From the NCBI GenBank assembly GCA_030388725.1, contig CP128857.1, positions 4,854,024 to 4,918,023 on the forward strand: a DNA stretch of 64,000 nucleotides, in the 5' to 3' direction. The translations under genes and the position numbers were made by a program. The notes under the pieces are model-generated. The model searched no databases and was not told the DNA's origin. It saw only the letters and a list, made by a program, of their open reading frames with translations. Numbering within the stretch: position 1 is the stretch's first letter; the number at the start of each line of letters is the position of its first letter. Positions 25,582-34,345 of the stretch are shown here, one piece after another. This DNA is from Prodigiosinella aquatilis (GTDB lineage: Bacteria; Pseudomonadota; Gammaproteobacteria; Enterobacterales; Enterobacteriaceae).

Positions 25582-27012
25582 TCATCCTCCTAACCGGGCG
25601 GCTTGCATTGGTAAACGCATCCTGACGATATCAGCACCCTGTTCAGTTAGATCCCAGAACAGGCCCGTCATGATTTTGAGCGCCTCAAGCGTGATATCAG
25701 CCAGAATATGTTCGTTTGGTGCATGCTGTGAGCAGGCGGGATAGGAGTGTGGAACCCACAATGTCGGTAATCCTAATGTTTCTGAAAAACAGGCATTGGG
25801 CAGTCCGCCGCCAAAATTAGGCAATACCGCCACCGTGGTACCAACCGAATGCGTAATCGACATCACGCCCCATTCAACCCACGGGTCGCAGAGATCCAGC
25901 CGGGTTGCCTTGTAGCAGTTGACATCATTCATGATTTCCACATCCTCAAAACCGTTGGCATCAAGGTGTCGACGAATGTGTTGCGTAAAATTCCCCACAT
26001 CACTCCCCACCACATAACGCATATGGCAATGTGCTTTGGCCTGTGGCGGAATAGCGTGCGCCGGCTTGTCGGGATTCCCGGTCACAAATGCCAGTATGTC
26101 CAGTGTATTCCAACCATAGAGCTTCTCGGCGGCCGTTAAACCAGGCTCTCCCCAGCCAGAATCAACGGCCGGGTCCATCGGCCCGCTACCCAATTCGATC
26201 TCTGCTAGCATCCGGCGTAAGTTGTCAGAGAGAGCGGGCGGACGCAGACCCGGTATCAGAATGCGGCCATGATCATCCACCAAACAGGCGATGGCATGCG
26301 CCAGTCGGATCCCCGGATTGCTCAGCAACCCACCCCAGTTACCTGAATGGTGTGCCCCGTCACGTAAATTCAGTTTCAGGTCAAAGTTAAACACTCCACG
26401 GGATCCCAGAAACAGCGTTGGCTGGGAAGCACTGACCCGTGGACCATCCGACGCAATAAACAAATCAGCGCTAAGCCAGTCACGATACTGCTCACAAATT
26501 TCATTCAGTCCTGGAGAACCGACTTCTTCGCCCATTTCCAGAATAATTTTCACGTTGTAACCCAATTGGCCACGTCGTGCTTTCAGTACCTGCTCCAGCG
26601 CCGCCAGATTGATAGTATGCTGACCTTTATTATCAGCCGTTCCACGCCCATACCAGACGTTACCGTTCTGAACGATTTCCCAGGGCAATAATCCATCCCG
26701 CCATTGTTCATCATATCCCTGGACCACATCACCATGACCATAAGTCAACAGCGTCAATTCAGCCAGCGGCTCAATTCGCCGCGCGAGTAAAAAAGGACAG
26801 CTCTTGCTGACCGGATTTTCCACAATCAGGCATTCGAATGACATCGCCTGCAACACCGGTATCATCTCATCCGTCAGGTAGGACATCAGAATAGGCTCGG
26901 CGTCGGGATTCTGGCTTTCCGTACGGAAAGCCACTCTGCGCGCCAGCGTTTCCCGGAATTTGCCTGAACCAAAATAATCCACCGTCGCTTGTATGGTTTC
27001 TTCACGCGTCAT
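25582..27012 (-). CDS. M20-family metallopeptidase
   Basis: A 476-residue M20 peptidase (ArgE/DapE/dipeptidase superfamily). Metal and catalytic residues are visible: His93 and Asp95 in GHGDVV, Asp127 in GRGTADNKGQ, Glu162-Glu163 in EMGEEVGSPG and Asp189 in ASDGPRV. The start at 27012 (MTREET) has AGGA ten bases upstream and matches family length better than the 15-codon extension. It lies 132 bp after a dipeptide-type importer, suggesting that imported peptides or N-acyl amino acids are cut in the cytoplasm. The exact substrate is unknown. Confidence 0.85.
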   Translation of the reverse strand: MTREETIQATVDYFGSGKFRETLARRVAFRTESQNPDAEPILMSYLTDEMIPVLQAMSFECLIVENPVSKSCPFLLARRIEPLAELTLLTYGHGDVVQGYDEQWRDGLLPWEIVQNGNVWYGRGTADNKGQHTINLAALEQVLKARRGQLGYNVKIILEMGEEVGSPGLNEICEQYRDWLSADLFIASDGPRVSASQPTLFLGSRGVFNFDLKLNLRDGAHHSGNWGGLLSNPGIRLAHAIACLVDDHGRILIPGLRPPALSDNLRRMLAEIELGSGPMDPAVDSGWGEPGLTAAEKLYGWNTLDILAFVTGNPDKPAHAIPPQAKAHCHMRYVVGSDVGNFTQHIRRHLDANGFEDVEIMNDVNCYKATRLDLCDPWVEWGVMSITHSVGTTVAVLPNFGGGLPNACFSETLGLPTLWVPHSYPACSQHAPNEHILADITLEALKIMTGLFWDLTEQGADIVRMRLPMQAARLGG

Positions 27013-27144
27013 AGTCAACCGGTCCTTTTTTATCGGTATATTCATCAAGGTAAGCATCCGTCCCAGAGGAACCGCGACCTGTCTGTCTCCGCCTGTTCCT
27101 TCGGCATGCTATCGTTATCGCCACATTATTCGTGTCTGGTTTAG

Positions 27145-28035
27145 TTAATAGGGTTCAATATCAGGAATACCCAGCCCCGGCTCTGGCGTCAGCACAGAAG
27201 CCAGCAGCGTTCGAGTGTAAGGGTGCTTCGGTGAGTGAAAAATCTGCTCACGTGTTCCTTGTTCAACAATGGCTCCCCGCTGCATCACCGCTACATGATC
27301 AACCAGATGTTCCACCACCGACAGATTGTGGCTGATAAGCAGGTAAGTAAGACCAAACTCCCGTTTAAGCGCCAGGAGCAGATTCAGAATTTGAGCCTGA
27401 ACAGAAACATCCAGCGCGGATGTCGGTTCATCGCAGATCAAAATGTCGGGCCGCATAATTAGCGCCCGGGCGATCGCCACTCGCTGGCGCTGTCCGCCGG
27501 AAAGCTGACCTGGGTACTGACTGTGCGTCCGGGCTGGCATCCCCACCACATCCAGCATCTCCCTGACCTGTTTTTTTCGTTCATCTGCGGTACCGATACG
27601 ATGAAGACGCAGCGCGACTTCCACAATATCCGCAACGGTTCGCCGCGGATTAAGGGATGAATAAGGGTCCTGAAAGATAGGCTGTATGTGGGAGGTCATC
27701 TCCTTACGGTTCCCGGCATCAATCTCGCGGCCTTCTATCAGCACATTGCCGGATGTCGGGTGAAGCAATCCCAGCAGCATTTTAGCCAGCGTGCTTTTTC
27801 CACACCCTGATTCCCCCACCAGACCCAATGTTTCCCCGCGACGAACCCGCAAAGAAACATTATCCACAGCCCTGATTTCTCCCTGCCGAGAAAACAGGCC
27901 GCGATTCAACCGGAAAACTCGGGTTAACGCACACAACTCCAGCGCAATATCATCATTGCCTGGAATGTGTGTTGGCAGCGTAGAAAGTGGCGAATCATGA
28001 TTCATACCGACATGTTGGGTCACTTGACTGTTCAT
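27145..28035 (-). CDS. ABC transporter ATP-binding protein, DppF/OppF type
   Basis: A 296-residue ATPase. Walker A is GESGCGKST, signature LSGGQRQR, Walker B ILICDEPTSALD, and the C-terminus has the oligopeptide-importer extension (HPYTRTLLASV). The start at 28035 forms an ATGA overlap with the preceding ATPase gene; the frame is open 32 codons further up but inside that gene. It is the second ATPase of the importer encoded from 32472. Confidence 0.9.
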   Translation of the reverse strand: MNSQVTQHVGMNHDSPLSTLPTHIPGNDDIALELCALTRVFRLNRGLFSRQGEIRAVDNVSLRVRRGETLGLVGESGCGKSTLAKMLLGLLHPTSGNVLIEGREIDAGNRKEMTSHIQPIFQDPYSSLNPRRTVADIVEVALRLHRIGTADERKKQVREMLDVVGMPARTHSQYPGQLSGGQRQRVAIARALIMRPDILICDEPTSALDVSVQAQILNLLLALKREFGLTYLLISHNLSVVEHLVDHVAVMQRGAIVEQGTREQIFHSPKHPYTRTLLASVLTPEPGLGIPDIEPY

Positions 28036-29021
28036 GCCACCTCCACCGAGGTTAACGCCTGAACGCAACAAACCCCATGATGAGGTGTCACCTGAACATA
28101 AGGCGTATCCTGATGACATGCTTCGCAACAATGGGGACAGCGATTACTGAATGCGCACCCCTGTTGCACACCGACCAGACTGGGAACCACACCAGGTATC
28201 GCCTTCAACGGCTGGCCAGGTACGGTTTTGCCCTGTACCGGAATACAATCAAGCAGTGCTTTGGTGTATGGATGCTGTGGATGGTTGAACAGCGCCATAA
28301 CCGGTGCGGTTTCAACAATCTGTCCGGCATACATCACCGCAACCCGATCAGCAATCCGCGCCACCACACCCAAATCATGGGTGATAAAAATCACCGCAGT
28401 GCCAAGCTCCTGCTGTAGTTCGCGCAACATACGCAGAATCTGCGCCTGAATTGTCACATCCAGCGCGGTGGTCGGCTCATCGGCGATAATCAGATCCGGT
28501 TCACACATCAGCGCCATCGCAATCATGATACGTTGCCGCAAACCGCCGGAAAGTTGATGTGGATACTGATTCAAACGAGCGGACGCCATTGGAATGCCGG
28601 CCCGTTCCATCAGATAGACCGCTCTGTCCCGGGCTACCGCCAACGAAACCTTGCGATGCGCCCGCAGGGTTTCACATAACTGATTACCCAGCGTAAAAGA
28701 GGGGTTCAGCGACGTCATCGGCTCCTGAAAAATCATCGACATCTGATCGCCGCGCAGCGCCATGATGTCGCGTTTTTTCAGCGACTGTAATTCCATTCCC
28801 TTAAAACGAATATAATCGGCGGATCGCGCCGCTTTACGGGGGAGAAGGTCCATTAACGCCAGCGAGGTCATGGATTTACCGCATCCCGACTCACCAACCA
28901 GACACAGCATCTCACCGCGGTTTACCGTAAAATCAAGGCCGCGAACGGCATGCAAAGTTCCCCGCGGTGTTGGCAGATCGACCCGCAGGTTTTTCACATC
29001 CAGCAAAATGTCATTATTCAT
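28032..29021 (-). CDS. ABC transporter ATP-binding protein, DppD/OppD type
   Basis: A 329-residue ATPase with Walker A GESGCGKSM, signature LSGGLRQR, Walker B LIIADEPTTALD, and the Cys-containing C-terminal oligopeptide-transport domain (CAFSNRCPHCCEACHQ). The start at 29021 is seven bases after GAGGA; the ATG six bases earlier is too close to that site. Note the signature Leu in place of the usual Gln (GGLRQR), common in DppD. It overlaps the DppF-like gene by four bases. Confidence 0.9.
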   Translation of the reverse strand: MNNDILLDVKNLRVDLPTPRGTLHAVRGLDFTVNRGEMLCLVGESGCGKSMTSLALMDLLPRKAARSADYIRFKGMELQSLKKRDIMALRGDQMSMIFQEPMTSLNPSFTLGNQLCETLRAHRKVSLAVARDRAVYLMERAGIPMASARLNQYPHQLSGGLRQRIMIAMALMCEPDLIIADEPTTALDVTIQAQILRMLRELQQELGTAVIFITHDLGVVARIADRVAVMYAGQIVETAPVMALFNHPQHPYTKALLDCIPVQGKTVPGQPLKAIPGVVPSLVGVQQGCAFSNRCPHCCEACHQDTPYVQVTPHHGVCCVQALTSVEVA

Positions 29022-29031
29022 GGCCATGTCC

Positions 29032-29952
29032 TCAGTTGCGTCCATCCAGCGCGGTGATATCACGCAGTCCATCTCCCACCAGATTAATTCCCAGCACCAG
29101 GACCGCCAATACACCCCCCGGAATCAGAATCACCCAGGGCTGAAAGAACATATATGTCTTACCTTCGGCGATCATCAGTCCCCACGACGGCATTGGTGGC
29201 TGCACACCCAATCCAAGGAATGAAAGCGTTGCTTCCAGCAGAATCGCATGAGCAATCTCCAGTGTGGCCACCACCGTCAGCGGACCAAGCAAGTTAGGCA
29301 GAATTTCGCATAGCATGATGAACAACGAAGACGCCCCCAGCGTTTTGGCGGCGGCAATAAACTCGGCCTCACGTAACTGTCGGGTGACAGAACGGGAAAC
29401 AATCAGGAAACGGTCCCACAGCAATAATCCCAGCAGCAAAATCACGACTTTTACCGATCCCCCCACCAGCGAAGCGGTAGCCAGTGCCACCAGTATTAGC
29501 GGCATAGACAGACGAACCGTAAGGATATAGCTCACCACCACATCAACCCGCCCACCAAAATACCCGGCAAGAATGCCCAACGTCACACCGATAAACCCGG
29601 AGACAACAACGGCAATCAAACCGATAGTGAGTGAAACCCGTGCCCCGTACAGCAAGCGGCTCAGGTAATCACGCCCCAGCTTGTCCGTCCCCAGTACATG
29701 TTCCCAACTCCCTTTTTCATGCCATATCGGTGGAATCAGACGCTGACTGACATCCTGAGCATAGGGATCGTGCTGCGCGATCAAGGGGGCAAAAACAGCC
29801 GCCAGTACAATGGTCCCAATAATCATCAGGCCCAGCGTCATACTATGGTGTCCAAGCAGACGTCTTAACCACCGCCGCCAGAGAGTAGGTTCAGGAGACA
29901 ATCCCGACGTAACGACCGATGCTGTGTTCGCCAACGTTGCAGACGTTTTCAT
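29032..29952 (-). CDS. ABC transporter permease, DppC type
   Basis: A 306-residue permease with an N-terminal cytoplasmic tail, a first helix at about 38-58, and the DppC motif VLGTDKLGRDYLSRLLYGARV. The EAA loop reads AEFIAAAKTLGASSLFIMLCEI. It lies ten bases upstream of the first ATPase gene and nine bases downstream of the DppB-type gene, in one operon. Confidence 0.9.
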   Translation of the reverse strand: MKTSATLANTASVVTSGLSPEPTLWRRWLRRLLGHHSMTLGLMIIGTIVLAAVFAPLIAQHDPYAQDVSQRLIPPIWHEKGSWEHVLGTDKLGRDYLSRLLYGARVSLTIGLIAVVVSGFIGVTLGILAGYFGGRVDVVVSYILTVRLSMPLILVALATASLVGGSVKVVILLLGLLLWDRFLIVSRSVTRQLREAEFIAAAKTLGASSLFIMLCEILPNLLGPLTVVATLEIAHAILLEATLSFLGLGVQPPMPSWGLMIAEGKTYMFFQPWVILIPGGVLAVLVLGINLVGDGLRDITALDGRN

Positions 29953-29961
29953 GGACGCTCC

Positions 29962-30879
29962 TTATTGGGTTCGTAAACGCGGATCTAACGCCGCATTAAG
30001 GACATCCGCCAAAAATGTCAGCCCGATATAAAACACGGAAATAATCAACACAATGGCCTGCACCACTGGAAAATCATTACGAGAAATAGAGTCCCAGGCC
30101 AGTTGCCCCAGCCCTTGTAGTGCGAAGATAGATTCAATCACCACCGATCCCCCCAACATAAAACCCAGTTCAACCGTCGCCAGTGCCACCACCGGAATGA
30201 TGGCATTACGTAAACCATGTTTAACGATAACCTTGAATGAACTCAGCCCTTTTGCCCGCGCGGTACGGATATAATCCGCACCCAACACATCCAGCATGCC
30301 AGAGCGAGTCATACGCATCAGCGATGGCATGGCGTAATATCCCAGTGCTACCGCCGGTAATACAAAATTCCGCCAACTGCTGTTCCCTGCCACAGGTAGC
30401 CATTTCAACCCGACGGCAAATACCAGGATGAGGATCAGAGCAAACCAGAAATTCGGCATCGCCTGACCGATCACAGAAATGAAAATGGAACATCTGTCGA
30501 CCCAGGTATCACGGAAGACCGCGGCCAGCACCCCCAGAGGGATCGCCACCACCAGTGCCAGCAACAGAGAAACCACACCGAGCTTGAGTGTGATGGGCAT
30601 CCTCTGCTCAATCAGTTCCATGACCGTATTTTCAAAATAGAAAGAGTGCCCGAAATCGAGATGCAACGCCGCCCACATCCAGTGCATAAACTGTGTGGTT
30701 AACGGTTGATCCAATCCGTATTGCACACGAATACGCTCCACCACTTCAGAAGATGCATCCGGGCCGGCAATAGCTGCCGCCAAATCGCCAGAAAGGTGCA
30801 AAAGAGAGAAACTGACCACCGCGACGGTAAGCAACACCGCCAGCGCAACCAGAAGCCGATGTAAGATATAGAGAATCAT
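29962..30879 (-). CDS. ABC transporter permease, DppB type
   Basis: A 305-residue permease with the family start MILYILHRLLVALAVLLTVA, the segment VERIRVQYGLDQPLTTQFMHW, and the EAA loop ADYIRTARAKGLSSFKVIVK at about 190-210. It is followed nine bases later by the DppC-type partner. It forms half of the membrane channel of the peptide importer. Confidence 0.9.
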   Translation of the reverse strand: MILYILHRLLVALAVLLTVAVVSFSLLHLSGDLAAAIAGPDASSEVVERIRVQYGLDQPLTTQFMHWMWAALHLDFGHSFYFENTVMELIEQRMPITLKLGVVSLLLALVVAIPLGVLAAVFRDTWVDRCSIFISVIGQAMPNFWFALILILVFAVGLKWLPVAGNSSWRNFVLPAVALGYYAMPSLMRMTRSGMLDVLGADYIRTARAKGLSSFKVIVKHGLRNAIIPVVALATVELGFMLGGSVVIESIFALQGLGQLAWDSISRNDFPVVQAIVLIISVFYIGLTFLADVLNAALDPRLRTQ

Positions 30880-30939
30880 GAACAGTTCCTTATTCTCATC
30901 AGATACCTGCGGGAATCGATGCCGATCCCCGGTCGCGTT

Positions 30940-32472
30940 TTACTTCCAACTGGACATCACAAAACGCGGCAGTTCATCCGGCCAGCTATCAAAGTTCAGA
31001 TCGGCGGTATATGCATAATTTGTCGAATAGGAAAACAGAGGCGCCAGATAAGCCTGGGAGGAAATTCGGCCCAGCGCCTTCGCATACATGGCGCTGCGCT
31101 GCTGCGGATCGATAGTTTCATCAGCCTTTTCCAGCATGCTGGTCAGTTCGGCATCCTTCCAGATATCGTCACCTTTGCCACCAAAATAAGGTGAGGTAAA
31201 GGCTGAAGCATCGTTGATGGAAAAAGAGCCCCAGGTGCGCATCGCCATCGGTGCCTTGCCAGAAATCAGATCCGCCGCCAGTACCGTATATTTCACATAA
31301 TGCAGCCTGGCGCGGATACCCACCTTACGTAAATCGCCAATGATCGCCTCGGCGTAATCCCGATCACGATAAGCCCAGATATCTGTATCAAAACCATTGG
31401 GATATCCCGCTTCTGCCAGTAGCTGCCGGACTTTTTCCGGGTTGTATTCATACTTAATGACATCGCTGGTGTTACATGCGGTTTGCGCATAGAAACAGGC
31501 GGAATAAACGGGCCGACTGCCGCCGCGAACCAGATTATCGACAATAGCCTTGCGGTTAATGGCATAGTTCACCGCTTGACGGACGCGCAGATCTTTAAAA
31601 GGCTTACCTTCTGGTCCGTTAGCGTGAATATTCAATGCCAGAAAACCGACTCGCATGGTTTCGCCGCTCTTCACTGTGATGTTTGGCATGGCCGCCAGCG
31701 AAGCCATCTGGTCGGCAGGCACCCGCCAGATCCAGTCAACCTGTCCGGTCATCAGTTGAGCCAGCCGGGTTTCCGGATCGCTGATTGCCACAAATACCAG
31801 TTTTCCGATTTTGGGCTGCCCAACCGGGCTGTCCTTAAAGTAATGGGTATTCTTTTCCATCGTGATGCCTTGCCCCGGTATCACTTTGGTAATTTTATAG
31901 GGGCCAGTGCCAACAGGCGCTTTACTGAAACCAGATAATTTAACCCGTTGATAATATTTAGCAGGATAGATTGGTGTCGGACCAGACAGATATTCCAGTG
32001 CCGCCGGGAAAGGTTTTTTAAGGTGGAGTTTTACCGTGTAATCATCAATTTTCTCGGTGTTCTTAATCCAGTCAACACTCTGTGGCATAACCGAGGCAGT
32101 ATTATCACCCGCAATATTATTGAATGTATAAACGACATCGTCAGCCGTAAAGTCATCACCGTTATGGAATTTAACGCCTTTACGTAAATGCAGGACCAGT
32201 GTTAAGGGGGATTCCCATTTCCATGATGAAGCCAATTCTGGAAGATATTTACCGGTTTCAGGATCACGATAAATCAACGTATCCCATACCAGGTGGGCAA
32301 TAATTACCCCTTCTCGCAGGTTATTATGATAAGGGCTAACATTATCCACCTCACTGTCCGAGGCATAAACTAAAGTATCATTCTGTTTTCCCGCATAGCT
32401 ATATGCAGCAAAGCCCATCAGTAATGCGGATAAAGCATATTTCCTTATTTGTCTTGCCAGGGAGCCAGTCAT
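30940..32472 (-). CDS. ABC transporter periplasmic binding protein, SBP family 5
   Basis: A 510-residue binding protein with a signal peptide (hydrophobic ALSALLMGFAAYSYA, cleaved at about residue 28). The family-5 segments WKWESPLTLVLHLRKGVKFH and DFTADDVVYTFNNI are present. ATG 32472 has GGAG seven bases upstream; the open frame runs 43 codons further but lacks signal features. It leads an operon with two permeases and two ATPases, and an M20 peptidase gene follows. Peptides are the likely cargo; the ligand is not shown by sequence. Confidence 0.88.
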   Translation of the reverse strand: MTGSLARQIRKYALSALLMGFAAYSYAGKQNDTLVYASDSEVDNVSPYHNNLREGVIIAHLVWDTLIYRDPETGKYLPELASSWKWESPLTLVLHLRKGVKFHNGDDFTADDVVYTFNNIAGDNTASVMPQSVDWIKNTEKIDDYTVKLHLKKPFPAALEYLSGPTPIYPAKYYQRVKLSGFSKAPVGTGPYKITKVIPGQGITMEKNTHYFKDSPVGQPKIGKLVFVAISDPETRLAQLMTGQVDWIWRVPADQMASLAAMPNITVKSGETMRVGFLALNIHANGPEGKPFKDLRVRQAVNYAINRKAIVDNLVRGGSRPVYSACFYAQTACNTSDVIKYEYNPEKVRQLLAEAGYPNGFDTDIWAYRDRDYAEAIIGDLRKVGIRARLHYVKYTVLAADLISGKAPMAMRTWGSFSINDASAFTSPYFGGKGDDIWKDAELTSMLEKADETIDPQQRSAMYAKALGRISSQAYLAPLFSYSTNYAYTADLNFDSWPDELPRFVMSSWK

Positions 32473-32920
32473 GTTATTCTCCGTACCATCAATGAATAAG
32501 CCATACCCTATGGGTTGCAAGACTGAAGCCAATCGATGATTTATATCCTTACTGATTTTAGGCAATAGGTTTCTCAAAATAAGAAACCATAGTCGCGGCA
32601 TGCTTTATTTATCAACTCCGCGTAAAAAATTAAATCTCAATTTAATTGATATAAGAATTACTTTCCGATAAAAGTACAATTGCAGTGCACCCTAAACATT
32701 AAGATGCACTATTTAAAAGCAATGGGATATTATTAACTTTGGAAGTCAAATTATTTAGAGAATATTATATAAAATAGCCAGAGAAACCCGACCTGAACGA
32801 TGGTTAACCTATTATTTTCTCTTTATTACAGCGTTAATCACAGCCGACAATCCTTTGTAATATGAAAGACGTGGCGGCGCCGGCCTAATCGTAGCCGACG
32901 CCGCGTTGTGCAGAGAGTTC
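32473..32920. other. Intergenic region between the peptide importer and the RND operon
   Basis: No gene is seen in these 448 bases. The right end holds a GC-rich hairpin at 32874-32904 (GCGGCGCCGGC facing GCCGACGCCGC) that probably terminates the RND operon. The rest is AT rich and should hold the promoter of the importer operon. Confidence 0.55.
32874..32904 (-). terminator. Hairpin after the RND outer-membrane gene
   Basis: An 11-bp stem with one mismatch (GCGGCGCCGGC / GCCGACGCCGC) closes a nine-base loop 17 bases past the oprM-like stop. The following minus-strand bases are only weakly T rich. Confidence 0.5.
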
Positions 32921-34345
32921 TTAGTCTGCTTTCCAGCCTCCACCCAGCACCTTATACAGCGTGATCTGCTGGTTCAGTTCGTTGAGTCGAGTCGTGATCT
33001 GACTCTGTTGGGCCTGATATAGTGAACGTTGGGCAACCAGCACATTCAGGTAATTGTCCACGCCAGCGCGAAAACGCATCTGGGACATATCGTAGTTACG
33101 CTGGTTAGCGTTGGTATCCTGAATTCGCGCGGTCAATTCGTCCTTATAGGTAGCCCGTCCAGCCAGCGCATCTGAAACCTCCTTGAACGCTGTCTGAATG
33201 GTCTTCTCATAGTTGGCCACATCGATCCGCTTTGATACCTTGGCAATATCCAGATTAGCGCGGTTCTTGCCGCCGTCGAAAATCGGCACGCTGATACTGG
33301 GCACGAACGACCAGGCCGCGGTGCCGCCTTCCAGCAGATGACCCAAGCTCGACGAGGCCGAACCGCCGGACGCCGTCAGGCTAATGGTAGGGAAGAACGC
33401 CGCACGCGCCGCGCCGATATTGGCATTGGCCGCTTTAAGGGTATGTTCGGCAGCGACGATATCCGGCCGGCGGGTCAACAGCTCCGACGGCAGGCCGACT
33501 GGCAGATCCGGGAAGTGCCAGTCACGGTCCAGCCGTGCCTGTTTCACCAAACCGGCGGGCAATTCAGTTCCCAGCAACAACCGCAGCGCGTCGGCGTCTT
33601 GACGCACCTGCCTGGCATATTGCGCCACATCGGCTTCAGCGCTTCTGACAGTGGTTTCGGCCTGCGCCAAATCCTGCTCGGTGCTGGCCCCATTGTCGTA
33701 GCTCCTCTTGGTCAGTTCGTAGGAGGCGCGTTGGCTATCGACGGTCTGGTGTGCCAGGCGCAGCAAATCGCTGTCGGCGCATAACGTCATATAGTCTGAA
33801 GCGACCTCTGCCATCAGACTGATACGCGTGGCTTTGGCCGTTGCCTCGGTGGACAGATAGGTTTCCAGCGCCTGGTCGCGCAAGCTACGCACTCGGCCGA
33901 AGAAGTCCAGCTCCCATGATGTCACGCCCAGATTGGCCTCATACTGTTGATAGGTCGTCGGTCCGGTGCTCTGGGTGCTGTACAGATTACCAGGCACGTG
34001 CGCCGAGGTCATATCGGCTCCAGCACTCACTGTCGGCATGAGTGCTGCGCGCTCGACGCGAAATTGAGCCTGGTCGCTTTCGACATTCAGCGCCGCCACC
34101 CGTAAGTCGCGATTATTGTCTAGCGCCAACTGGATCAGTTGACGCAACTCTGGCTCGGTAAAAAATTGCCGCCAACCTAAATCCGACGCGCTAGTGCCGC
34201 CATTGATGGTGCTTTCCCAATAGTGGTTAGTGACCGGTAGCGCTGGTCGTTTATATTCAGGCTGCAGGCTGCAACCGGTAATAGTCAGTGCCAGAAGCGC
34301 CGGGATCATCACGTTCCGCGCGTATGTCTTACTGTGATCAATCAT
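32921..34345 (-). CDS. RND efflux outer-membrane lipoprotein (OprM/NodT family)
   Basis: A 474-residue TolC-like channel. The start at 34345 gives a lipoprotein signal ending TITGC (Cys25) and has GAGGTG nine bases upstream; it overlaps the pump gene stop. The NodT-family body includes ELRQLIQLALDNNRDLRVAALN and the late LTRRPDIVAAEHTLKAANA, twice-repeated outer-membrane efflux domains. It completes the tripartite pump with the adaptor and the inner-membrane pump. TolC-independent pumps with their own OprM are typical of Pseudomonas but also occur in enterics. Confidence 0.9.
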   Translation of the reverse strand: MIDHSKTYARNVMIPALLALTITGCSLQPEYKRPALPVTNHYWESTINGGTSASDLGWRQFFTEPELRQLIQLALDNNRDLRVAALNVESDQAQFRVERAALMPTVSAGADMTSAHVPGNLYSTQSTGPTTYQQYEANLGVTSWELDFFGRVRSLRDQALETYLSTEATAKATRISLMAEVASDYMTLCADSDLLRLAHQTVDSQRASYELTKRSYDNGASTEQDLAQAETTVRSAEADVAQYARQVRQDADALRLLLGTELPAGLVKQARLDRDWHFPDLPVGLPSELLTRRPDIVAAEHTLKAANANIGAARAAFFPTISLTASGGSASSSLGHLLEGGTAAWSFVPSISVPIFDGGKNRANLDIAKVSKRIDVANYEKTIQTAFKEVSDALAGRATYKDELTARIQDTNANQRNYDMSQMRFRAGVDNYLNVLVAQRSLYQAQQSQITTRLNELNQQITLYKVLGGGWKAD

